Source: Chloroflexota bacterium (lineage in GTDB: Bacteria > Chloroflexota > Chloroflexia > Thermomicrobiales > UBA6265). Taken from it: a stretch of DNA of 6,415 bases. This document shows, in pieces, positions 1-5,513 of the stretch (within the stretch, counting starts at the first letter, position 1; each line of letters begins with the position of its first letter). The translations under genes were made by a program, and so were the position numbers. The DNA lies in NCBI GenBank assembly GCA_023392645.1, contig JAEVYR010000091.1:1-6415 (forward strand). Direction: 5' to 3'. The notes beneath the pieces were generated by a model that did not search any database, was not told the origin of the DNA, and saw only the letters and a program-made list of their open reading frames with translations.

Positions 1-1
1 C

Positions 2-577
2 TTCCAGGACAACCTCAGCCGGCTCGGCCTTGCCGCGCTGATCGCCGTCGCCCTCTCGTGGGTCGGCGCCGACCTGTTCATGTCGCGCGACAGCGAGACC
101 CGCAGGACGCTCGTCGCCGACATCTACCGCGTCTACGAGACCGGCGATCTCTCGCGGCTCGACGACCTCGTCGCCGTCGACGTCGTCGACCGCTCGCCGG
201 CGCCCGGGCAGGTCCAGGGGCTCTCCGGCTTCAAGCAGCTCATCGGCCAGTTCCGCGCGGCGTTCCCCGACGGCGACATCGAGCCGGAGCAGTTACTGGT
301 TGACGGAGACACGGTCGTGGCGAAGGTGCGGCTTTCCGGCACCCACGTCCACGACTTCTTCGGGCTGCAACCCTCCGGCAAGCGCGTCGCGGCGAAGGGC
401 GTCGAAACCTATCGCTTCGCCAACGGCGTCGTCGTCGAGATGTGGAGCATGTTCACGCCGCTGGTGGTCGTCAAGGCGCCGCCGTCCGAGCCCGAGCCGG
501 AGGATGTTCCCGCGCCGAAGCGCCGGGGCCTGCTGCGGCGGATCGCCGGCATCTTCCGAAGGGGGTCGACGTCATGA
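2..577 (+). CDS. SnoaL-like / ester cyclase domain protein with N-terminal hydrophobic segment (5' partial)
   Basis: The frame is open to the left edge, giving 191 visible residues. Visible residues 8-26 form a hydrophobic stretch that looks like one membrane helix or uncleaved signal. A complete SnoaL-like/ester-cyclase domain (alpha+beta cone, NTF2-like) follows from about residue 30 to 155. Family signatures are the YETGDLSRLDDLV helix, the AFPDGDIE strand, the GDTVVAKVRLSGTH strand with its histidine, the FGLQPSGKRV loop, and YRFANGVVVEMW. The C-terminus is a proline/glutamate linker and then a basic amphipathic segment (KRRGLLRRIAGIFRRG). The first ATG in view (position 80) would give a 165-residue protein without the hydrophobic segment. 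It has no purine-rich Shine-Dalgarno, so I favour a start left of the window. Family members act on diverse small molecules; the substrate is unknown. It overlaps the next gene by 4 bp. The domain call is secure; the membrane anchoring is inference. Confidence 0.82.
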   Translation, partial: FQDNLSRLGLAALIAVALSWVGADLFMSRDSETRRTLVADIYRVYETGDLSRLDDLVAVDVVDRSPAPGQVQGLSGFKQLIGQFRAAFPDGDIEPEQLLVDGDTVVAKVRLSGTHVHDFFGLQPSGKRVAAKGVETYRFANGVVVEMWSMFTPLVVVKAPPSEPEPEDVPAPKRRGLLRRIAGIFRRGSTS

Positions 578-1656
578 TCCTTATCGGCGCGGGCATCGAG
601 ACCCGCCTCGGCGCGCACGAGCACGACATCGACGCGATGCTGCGACCCCCCGCCAGCCTGTCGCAGCCGACCTCAACCCGCGACGAAGCTCAGCGGCTGG
701 TGACCCGGCTGGTGCGGTGGATGATCCGGGGGTACCAGCAAGCCAACGCCACCGACCTCGCCTCGGCGGTCGCCTTCCAGGCGCTGGTGGCGGTGGTGCC
801 GATGTTCCTGCTGCTGATCTCGGTCGCGGGTCTTTTTCTGCAGGACTCGCGCGTGCTGAAGCAGGCGATCCTGACGATCGCGTGGATCCTCCCCGGTGGC
901 GGCGCCTCTCAGGACGCCTTCACCGCCGCGTTCGAGGCGCGGCGCAACAGCGGGCTCTATGGCGCGCTCGGCCTGCTCGGCTTCGCGTGGGTCGGCACGG
1001 GCTTCGTCAGCGCGATGGCGCGCAGCATGAACCGCATCTACGGGGTGCCGAACGCCGGGTACATCAAGGAGAAACAGCGCGGCTTCATCGTGATCCTGCT
1101 GTTCGCGGTCTTCTTCATGATCGCCTCGGCGGCGACGATCGTGACGACCTTCTTCGTCGGCAACGAGTCGAACCTGCCGCTCTTCCTGCAGCGGTGGACG
1201 CTGGTGAGCGGGCGATCCCAGGTGATTGGCTACGCGATCTCGGCGGCGGCGGCGTATCTGCTGTTCTTCACCATTTTCCGGCTGGTGCCGAACGCGAAGC
1301 AGCGGATGATGGATGTCTGGCCCGGCGCGGTGGTGTCGGCACTGCTGTTCCTGCTGGTCACGCTGTCGTTCCCGGTCTACCTGCGCATCATCGGCGGTTC
1401 GAACCGGTACGGGCTGGCGCTGGGGTTGCTATCGCTGATGGTGGCGTCCTTCTACGCGCTGGCTCACGTGATCCTGTTCGGCACGTACATCAACGCCACC
1501 TGGCAGAAGCGCCGCCGCGAGCGTCAGCGCCGCCGGAAACGGATGCCGCCGAAGGATCGGGACGACGGCGGCCGCGGATCCCGTCGACACGGCCCACCGG
1601 TGCCGCCCGACGTCCGCGCCCTCCAGGCCGGCGTCATGGACCAGGCGATCCGGTAG
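574..1656 (+). CDS. YihY/virulence factor BrkB family inner-membrane protein
   Basis: A 360-residue polytopic protein. I place six hydrophobic helices at about residues 64-88, 128-148, 170-195, 218-236, 250-272 and 282-305, the BrkB/YihY arrangement. Family landmarks include the first-helix segment SAVAFQALVAVVPMFLLL, MNRIYGVP after helix 2, FRLVPNAKQ followed by WPGAVVSALLF, and YGLALGLLSLMVASFYALAHVILFGTYINA at the end. A polar N-terminus of about 50 residues precedes helix 1, and a very basic tail (residues 308-340, arginine/lysine-rich) follows helix 6. The start is the ATG at 574, set by an AAGGGGG Shine-Dalgarno about nine bases upstream; its ATGA overlaps the ester-cyclase stop, implying translational coupling. 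The biochemical role of this family is unsettled despite the historical names (ribonuclease BN, serum resistance). The family call is firm; function is unknown. Confidence 0.93.
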   Translation: MILIGAGIETRLGAHEHDIDAMLRPPASLSQPTSTRDEAQRLVTRLVRWMIRGYQQANATDLASAVAFQALVAVVPMFLLLISVAGLFLQDSRVLKQAILTIAWILPGGGASQDAFTAAFEARRNSGLYGALGLLGFAWVGTGFVSAMARSMNRIYGVPNAGYIKEKQRGFIVILLFAVFFMIASAATIVTTFFVGNESNLPLFLQRWTLVSGRSQVIGYAISAAAAYLLFFTIFRLVPNAKQRMMDVWPGAVVSALLFLLVTLSFPVYLRIIGGSNRYGLALGLLSLMVASFYALAHVILFGTYINATWQKRRRERQRRRKRMPPKDRDDGGRGSRRHGPPVPPDVRALQAGVMDQAIR

Positions 1657-1808
1657 CCCGCTTCAGGCAGCCAACGCCACACCCTGGCCGATGGCCACCT
1701 GACGGGGCTGGGAGAGCATTTTGCCCGGAACGGCAGCAATAGCCACACTGCCACTGTCTGTCGATTTCTGGCAGCCTTGACGCGGCCGCGGAGGAGGAGC
1801 GAGATCGC
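1657..1808. other. Intergenic spacer with mutually exclusive small hairpins
   Basis: A 152-base gap between the BrkB stop and the M20 start. No convincing sigma70 promoter or U-tract terminator is visible. TGGCC-GAT-GGCCA forms a 5-bp stem near 1686-1698. CTGCCA at 1748-1753 can pair with TGGCAG at 1769-1774 (15-base loop), or its CTGCC can pair with GGCAG at 1732-1736, giving two alternative hairpins. A strong GGAGGAGG Shine-Dalgarno lies at 1790-1797. The short stems may be chance in GC-rich DNA. Confidence 0.3.
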
Positions 1809-2975
1809 ATGACCGACGATCGAGTTGTCGAGCTGCTGCGGGAGATGGTGCGCATCGAAAGCGTCAATCTCGCCTATCCGGGCGGGGTCGGCGAAGCCGC
1901 GATGGCGGACTACGTCGAGACCTGGGCGCGCGCCGCCGGGTTCCGCGTCGAGCGGCAGGTGCTCGATACCGGCCAGACGAACGTGCTGGTGACGCTCGAC
2001 GTCCCCAACGCCGCCGGAACGTTGCTCTACGAGGCGCACATGGACACCGTCGCGCTGGCGCCGATGGAGCGCGCGCTCGACGCCGAGGTCCGCGACGGGC
2101 GCGTCTACGGCCGCGGCGCCTGCGACACCAAGGGCTCGATGGCGGCGATGATGGTCGCGATGGAGCGCCTCGCGGCGCGGCGCGACGAGTTGGCGGTCAA
2201 CGTCGCGCTGGTCGCCGTCGTCGACGAGGAGCACGCCTTCACCGGCGTGTTGCGCTACATCGCCAGCGACGCCGAGGCGACGGCGGCGGTGGTCGGCGAG
2301 CCGACCGACCTGCGCCTGGTGATCGCCCACAAGGGCTGCGTCCGCGGCGAGGTTCGCACCACCGGCAAGGCCGCCCACAGCGCGAAACCGCACCTCGGCG
2401 TCAACGCGATCGACGCAATGGCGGACGTGCTGGTCGGCCTGCGCGAGCTGCCGGAGACGCTGGCGCGGCAATCGCACCCTCTGCTCGGCTCGCCGACCTT
2501 CTCGGTCGGGCTGATCGAGGGTGGCACCGGCGTGAACGTAGTTCCTGCCTCATGCGCGATCACCTACGACCGCCGGGTACTGCCGCACGAGCGTCACGAC
2601 GATGCCCTCGCCGAGCTCGACGCGGCGCTCGACCGGGTGCGGGCGCGGCGGAAAGATGCGACGATCGAGCGACCGGCGCCCTACCTCGTCAGCGACGCGC
2701 TCGACACCGAGCCCGACGCGCCGCTGGTGCGGGCGGCCAGCAGCGCCTGTGAGGCGGCCGGGGTCGATCCGGACCCCATCGGCGTGCCCTACGGCACCGA
2801 CGCCAGCAAGCTGCAGACGCGCCGGGGCATCCCGGCGGTGGTATTGGGTCCCGGGTCGATCGGGCAGGCGCACGGCGCCGACGAGTTCGTACCGATCGAC
2901 GAGCTGCACCTCGCGGCGGAGATCTACGCCGGCATCGCGCTGCGGTTCCGGCCGGAGGAGACGAGCGAGCGATGA
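1809..2975 (+). CDS. M20-family zinc metallopeptidase / deacylase (ArgE/DapE/CPG2-like)
   Basis: A 388-residue cytosolic-type enzyme with no signal peptide, of normal length for M20 amidohydrolases. Members hydrolyse N-acyl amino acids or small peptides with two zinc ions. All expected catalytic landmarks are present: H77 and D79 in HMDT, the bridging D106 in GRGACDTKGSMAAMM, the general base and metal-ligand pair E140-E141 in VDEEHAFTG, E164 in GEPTD, and the distal H355 in GQAHGADEF. Residues of about 175-285 form the inserted dimerisation domain, with the typical TGKAAHSAKPHLGVNAI segment. YGTDASKLQTRRGIP matches the substrate-end segment of ArgE/DapE relatives. The start is the ATG at 1809, 11 bases after GGAGGAGG. 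It overlaps the MBL gene by 4 bp. It is not in an arginine or lysine gene cluster, so I do not call argE or dapE; the substrate is open. Confidence 0.93.
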   Translation: MTDDRVVELLREMVRIESVNLAYPGGVGEAAMADYVETWARAAGFRVERQVLDTGQTNVLVTLDVPNAAGTLLYEAHMDTVALAPMERALDAEVRDGRVYGRGACDTKGSMAAMMVAMERLAARRDELAVNVALVAVVDEEHAFTGVLRYIASDAEATAAVVGEPTDLRLVIAHKGCVRGEVRTTGKAAHSAKPHLGVNAIDAMADVLVGLRELPETLARQSHPLLGSPTFSVGLIEGGTGVNVVPASCAITYDRRVLPHERHDDALAELDAALDRVRARRKDATIERPAPYLVSDALDTEPDAPLVRAASSACEAAGVDPDPIGVPYGTDASKLQTRRGIPAVVLGPGSIGQAHGADEFVPIDELHLAAEIYAGIALRFRPEETSER

Positions 2976-3712
2976 AGATCACCGAGCGCGTGCACCTCGT
3001 CGGCAGCGGCCGGGCCGGGTTCAACCTGACCCACCCGATCGACTGCCACATCTACCTGTTGAACGGCGGCGACGAATACGCCCTGATCGACGCCGGCGGC
3101 GGCGTGGAGCCGGAGCGAATCGTGGCGCGGATCGAGGAGGACGGTCTCGACCCGTCCCGGGTAAAGCACCTGTTGCTCACCCACGCCCACGCCGATCACT
3201 CCGCTGGCGCGGCCTGGCTGCGTGAGCGCTTCGACCTGCGCGTGGCGGGGTCCGCCGAGACAGCCGCGTGGGTGACGAATGGCGACGAGGAGAAGATCAG
3301 CCTCGGCGCGGCGAAGCGTGCCGGCGTCTACCCGGAGGACTACGTCTTCCCGTCGTGCCCGGTCGAGACGGTGCTCGCTGATGGCGACACCTGCCGGGTT
3401 GGTGACATCGAGCTGACCGCGATCGCGACACCGGGCCACTCGGCGGGGATGCTGAGCTACGTGTTCGAGGAGGGCGTCGCGCGGTCGGCGTTCACCGGCG
3501 ACACGATCTTCGCCGGCGGGAAGATCCTGCTGCAGGACATCTGGGATTGCTCCGTGTGGGAATCCTGCCGCAGCGTCGAGCGGCTGGCCGGGCTGGAACT
3601 GGAGGGGCTCTACCCGGGGCATCTCGCCTTCGCCGTCCAGCGCGGGCACGAGCACACAGAAGCGGCGATGGCGAACATCCGCCAGCTCCTGCCGCCCGCC
3701 CAGATGGGGTAA
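2972..3712 (+). CDS. MBL-fold metallo-hydrolase (glyoxalase II-like)
   Basis: A 246-residue single-domain metallo-beta-lactamase-fold protein without signal peptide. The complete dinuclear metal site is visible: H71-x-H73-x-D75-H76 in LLTHAHADHSAG, H156 in TPGHSAGM, D177 in FTGDTIF and H217 in LYPGH. The N-terminus (NCHIYLL-type strand followed by LIDAGGG) fits the group of small hydrolases that includes glyoxalase II, but the C-terminal glutathione-binding domain of true GloB is absent. Such proteins cleave thioesters, lactones or phosphoesters; the substrate cannot be read from sequence. The ATG lies within the M20 stop (ATGA overlap), with a GGAGGAG Shine-Dalgarno 11 bases upstream inside the M20 gene, so the two are cotranscribed and probably coupled. 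Five cysteines are scattered through it (C25, C129, C141, C193, C199), none in an obvious metal motif. A strong GC hairpin follows. Confidence 0.93.
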   Translation: MKITERVHLVGSGRAGFNLTHPIDCHIYLLNGGDEYALIDAGGGVEPERIVARIEEDGLDPSRVKHLLLTHAHADHSAGAAWLRERFDLRVAGSAETAAWVTNGDEEKISLGAAKRAGVYPEDYVFPSCPVETVLADGDTCRVGDIELTAIATPGHSAGMLSYVFEEGVARSAFTGDTIFAGGKILLQDIWDCSVWESCRSVERLAGLELEGLYPGHLAFAVQRGHEHTEAAMANIRQLLPPAQMG

Positions 3713-3741
3713 GACGCGGTGCGACGAGGTCGATCTGGTAG

Positions 3742-3764
3742 GCCCGCCCTGCAAATGGGCGGGC
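3742..3764 (+). terminator. GC-rich hairpin after the M20-MBL operon, possible terminator
   Basis: GCCCGCCC (3742-3749) and GGGCGGGC (3757-3764) form a perfect 8-bp stem with a 7-base loop, starting 30 bases after the MBL stop. No T-tract follows, so it is not a canonical intrinsic terminator. It could still act with Rho, stabilise the 3' end, or be a repeat: the same 8-mer pair recurs at 3950-3957 and 4000-4007. Confidence 0.45.
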
Positions 3765-3807
3765 AAGCGGGGTGGAGTCAGGATTCGAGCTGTACCATCA
3801 GGAAACG

Positions 3808-3926
3808 TGTCATTTCGAGCCGCCGCGCAGCGGCGTGTCGAGAAATCTCTTGCTCGCCGGGCTCGCATCTGGCACGGAAGAGATTTCTCCGCTCCGCACC
3901 CTGCGGGTGCTCCGGTCGAAATGACA
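3808..3926. repeat. REPIN/MITE-like palindromic element with two hairpin-bearing arms
   Basis: This is an inverted pair of related units. Outer ends match perfectly over 11 bp (TGTCATTTCGA at 3808-3818; its reverse complement at 3916-3926). Inner boxes match over 12 bp (GAGAAATCTCTT at 3840-3851; its reverse complement at 3878-3889). Between outer and inner boxes each arm carries a 6-bp hairpin with a 3-base loop: CGCCGC-GCA-GCGGCG at 3821-3835 and GCACCC-TGC-GGGTGC at 3896-3910. Read in the same orientation both loops are GCA while the stems differ in sequence, as expected for a structure kept by selection. About 26 bases separate the arms. There is no coding gene here. From memory, TCATTTCGA...GAGAAATCTC intergenic repeats occur in many unrelated bacteria; I cannot verify copy number from one window. 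Confidence 0.75.
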
Positions 3927-3942
3927 ACCATTTCATGGTTGT
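3924..3942. repeat. Perfect 8-bp hairpin abutting the palindromic element
   Basis: ACAACCAT (3924-3931), loop TTC, ATGGTTGT (3935-3942). The stem shares its first three bases with the right end of the REPIN-like element. It has mixed base composition, unlike the GC-only stems nearby. It may be part of a larger repeat or a weak transcription end signal; there is no T-tract. Confidence 0.5.
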
Positions 3943-3949
3943 ACCACCA

Positions 3950-4007
3950 GCCCGCCCGCACATTCGAGTCGGGCTTCGCCCTTGCTGAGTGCAGGCTCGG
4001 GGCGGGC
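3950..4007. repeat. Second palindromic repeat: GCCCGCCC ... GGGCGGGC with internal hairpin
   Basis: The same 8-mer pair seen at 3742-3764 is here separated by 42 bases (3950-3957 and 4000-4007). The loop contains GGGC-TTC-GCCC (3971-3981). The segment has no coding evidence of its own. With the preceding elements it makes the whole 3713-4048 gap a repeat cluster. It ends 41 bases before the dehydrogenase start, so it would lie in that gene's leader if transcription begins upstream. Confidence 0.45.
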
Positions 4008-4038
4008 CTGCCGAGACGGAGCGTCGACGGCATTCATC

Positions 4039-4044
4039 AGGAGG
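4039..4044 (+). promoter_or_regulatory. Shine-Dalgarno fixing the dehydrogenase start at 4049
   Basis: A perfect AGGAGG lies four bases before the ATG at 4049. An in-frame GTG at 3989 would add 20 residues encoded by repeat DNA and has no such site, so 4049 is the better start. Confidence 0.8.
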
Positions 4045-4048
4045 ACAC

Positions 4049-5059
4049 ATGCGACGGCTGCGAGTGGGCGTGTTGGGATTGGGGGCGTTCGGCGAGAGCC
4101 ATCTGCGCGCGTGGCGCGGCTTGCCGAACGTCGATATCGCCGCGGTGGCATCCCGCACGCCAGCGCGGGCCGAGGCGATCGCGGCACAATACGGCGTCCC
4201 TCGCTGGTACGGCAGCCACACGGAGCTGATCGCCGACCCCGGCATCGACGCGATCAGCGTCACCACCGCCGAGCACGAGCATCTCACGCCGGTGATCGCC
4301 GCCCTTGAGGCGGGCAAGCATGTGCTGGTCGAGAAGCCGATCGCCACCACGCTGGACGACGCCGCCGCGATGCTGGCGGCGGCCTCGCGCTCGCAAGGCA
4401 TCCTTATGCCGGGCCACGTGCTGCGGTTCGCGCCAGCCTACGCCGGGCTCAAGGAGGCGGTGACGAGCGGCCGGCTGGGACCCCTCGTCGCGATGAGCGC
4501 CCGCCGCAACCGGCCGGTTTCGCTGATCCAGACGCACGGCCGGGTGCACCCCGCCCTGATCACCGCCATCCACGACATCGACATCATGCTTTGGCTGGCG
4601 GGGTGCGATGTGACGTCGGTGCGGGCAATCGATCGAATCGCGGATCGGGACGACGGCGCGCACGGGCTCTGGGGGTTGATGCAGTTCGACAACGGCACGG
4701 TGGCGACGATCGAGACGTCGTGGCTGATCCCCGATTCGGCCGGCGTCGGCACCGACGACGCCTTCCGCGTGACGGGTCTCGCGGGCGGCGCTGAGGTGCA
4801 GTTCGACGTGCCGGCACTGCGGGTGTGGGAGCCCGAAGGTCCGCGCGTGCCGGACGTGAGCTACGAACCGGTCGTGCGCGGCGAGGCGGTCGGCGCGCTG
4901 CGGGACGAGCTGGCCCACTTTGCCGCCTGCGCCCTCGCGGGAACGCCCTCGCCGGTGGTCGGACCGGCAGACGGCGCCCGCGCGCTGGCCGTGGTGCTGG
5001 CATTGATCGAGTCGGCAGCGTCGGGCCGCGACGTCACCCCGTCCCCGATCCGCGATTGA
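4049..5059 (+). CDS. Gfo/Idh/MocA-family NAD(P)-dependent oxidoreductase
   Basis: A 336-residue two-domain dehydrogenase. Residues 1-120 are a Rossmann fold with the dinucleotide loop GLGAFG (G10, G12, G15), a predicted cofactor-discriminating strand end around AAVASRTPAR, and the signature EKP (95-97) in GKHVLVEKPIAT. Residues of about 122-310 form the alpha/beta substrate domain with the HDID segment (H175-D178). These enzymes oxidise or reduce a hydroxyl/keto group on sugars, inositols or related compounds; the substrate is unknown. The usual catalytic Asp four residues before the histidine is Ile (I171) here, the segment reading ALITAIHDID. No signal peptide. The gene is set apart by long gaps on both sides (a repeat cluster upstream), so it is probably transcribed alone. 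An imperfect hairpin overlaps its stop codon. Confidence 0.92.
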   Translation: MRRLRVGVLGLGAFGESHLRAWRGLPNVDIAAVASRTPARAEAIAAQYGVPRWYGSHTELIADPGIDAISVTTAEHEHLTPVIAALEAGKHVLVEKPIATTLDDAAAMLAAASRSQGILMPGHVLRFAPAYAGLKEAVTSGRLGPLVAMSARRNRPVSLIQTHGRVHPALITAIHDIDIMLWLAGCDVTSVRAIDRIADRDDGAHGLWGLMQFDNGTVATIETSWLIPDSAGVGTDDAFRVTGLAGGAEVQFDVPALRVWEPEGPRVPDVSYEPVVRGEAVGALRDELAHFAACALAGTPSPVVGPADGARALAVVLALIESAASGRDVTPSPIRD

Positions 5060-5066
5060 TCCGGGG
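5043..5066 (+). terminator. Imperfect hairpin spanning the dehydrogenase stop codon
   Basis: CCCCGATC (5043-5050) pairs with GATC-C-GGGG (5058-5066) with one bulged C and a 7-base loop. It overlaps the stop and lacks a T-tract. A weak candidate for transcription termination before the toxin-antitoxin operon. Confidence 0.3.
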
Positions 5067-5121
5067 CCGATGGTCTCGTGCGGGTTGCGCCGACTCCACC
5101 GCCGCTGATCGACGCCGGTAA

Positions 5122-5184
5122 CCGAACGCATCTCCCGAAAGCGTCGAGCCGGTATGCTGGTATCGCGTCCGTGCCGAACGCATC
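5122..5184 (+). promoter_or_regulatory. Candidate promoter/operator of the toxin-antitoxin operon with 11-bp direct repeat
   Basis: CCGAACGCATC occurs twice (5122-5132 and 5174-5184), 52 bp start to start, i.e. about five helical turns. Between the copies lies a -10-like TATGCT (5153-5158) within the short tandem GGTATGCT-GGTATCGC; no good -35 is visible. Type II antitoxins usually repress their own promoter by binding repeated sites, so this is where such sites would be expected. The repeat is directly seen; the operator role is inference. Confidence 0.45.
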
Positions 5185-5195
5185 ATCTGTGAGCC

Positions 5196-5202
5196 AAGGA
5201 GA
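5196..5202 (+). promoter_or_regulatory. Shine-Dalgarno choosing the antitoxin start at 5211
   Basis: AAGGAGA ends two bases before an ATG at 5205 and eight bases before a second in-frame ATG at 5211. The spacing fits only the second, so the antitoxin should begin MATIKTLRV rather than MTMATIKT. Confidence 0.7.
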
Positions 5203-5210
5203 CGATGACG

Positions 5211-5513
5211 ATGGCCACGATCAAAACGCTTCGGGTATCTCCAGACAGCGAGCTGAGCCTGATGCTGCACGAAGCCTTTGCATCCGGCGAGCCAGTTACC
5301 GTCGATACCGGTAACGCGGTATATCGCGTCGAGGTTGAGGACGCTCGCACGAATCCCTCCACGGTACGGCGCCCAACTCCCGATGAGGCAGAGCGATCGC
5401 GCGCGGGCATTCGCAACTCGGCGGGATCGTGGCGGGATGTCGACGCCGATGCTTTCAAGACGTACATTCGCGAGCGTCGTCGCATCGCAAATCGTCCGCC
5501 CGTCAAGCTGTGA
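5211..5513 (+). CDS. VapB-like type II antitoxin
   Basis: A 100-residue protein directly upstream of a PIN toxin and overlapping it by four bases, the normal antitoxin-first order. Residues 1-45 (IKTLRVSPDSELSLMLHEAF, then GEPVTVDTGNAVYRVEVED) resemble the short N-terminal domain of Phd/VapB-like antitoxins, in which the phrase 'PDSEL...LL.EA' followed by a beta hairpin ending YR is common. Residues 46-65 are a polar proline-containing linker. Residues 66-100 (AGIRNSAGSWRDVDADAFKTYIRERR, ending RPPVKL) look like the toxin-binding tail, with the SAG-W-DVD pattern of antitoxins that partner PIN proteins. No AbrB or ribbon-helix-helix motif is obvious, so the exact antitoxin family is uncertain. 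Codons are less GC-biased than in neighbouring genes, suggesting acquisition by transfer. Confidence 0.78.
   Translation: MATIKTLRVSPDSELSLMLHEAFASGEPVTVDTGNAVYRVEVEDARTNPSTVRRPTPDEAERSRAGIRNSAGSWRDVDADAFKTYIRERRRIANRPPVKL

Noticed and set aside
300..1742. 480-codon plus-strand open frame across the first two genes
   Set aside because: Out of frame with both recognised proteins; its product is arginine/proline-rich and has no homology signature.
1777..1782. TTGACG as a -35 element for the M20 gene
   Set aside because: It is only about 10 bases before the Shine-Dalgarno, leaving no room for a -10 and transcription start.
1524..2477. Long minus-strand open frame opposite the BrkB end and M20 gene
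   Set aside because: It lies opposite a clearly homologous M20 gene, has an arginine/alanine/histidine-rich composition typical of antisense reading of GC-rich genes, and shows no family motif.
3791..3946. TGTACCA at 3791-3797 and 3940-3946 as a target-site duplication of the repeat element
   Set aside because: The copies sit at unequal distances from the element ends, the right one overlaps a hairpin, and several 7-mer coincidences are expected in a 336-base gap.
3742..4007. CRISPR array or tRNA/ncRNA gene in the repeat-rich gap
   Set aside because: No regularly spaced direct repeats with unique spacers, and no tRNA-like cloverleaf with a CCA/T-loop signature; the structure is inverted pairs.
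2924..4033. 369-codon minus-strand open frame opposite the MBL gene and repeat cluster
   Set aside because: It is antisense to an intact MBL-fold gene and continues through palindromic repeat DNA; no domain is recognisable.
3989..4048. Upstream GTG start for the dehydrogenase
   Set aside because: It would add 20 residues from repeat DNA before a normal Rossmann N-terminus, while the ATG at 4049 has a perfect AGGAGG.
3807..4229. 140-codon plus-strand open frame starting in the palindromic element
   Set aside because: Its N-terminal part is a translation of the repeat and its end overlaps the dehydrogenase out of frame. Such frames are a common source of spurious hypothetical proteins.
4037..5131. 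364-codon minus-strand open frame opposite the dehydrogenase
   Set aside because: A mirror of the Gfo/Idh/MocA coding frame; low-complexity arginine/histidine-rich product without motifs.
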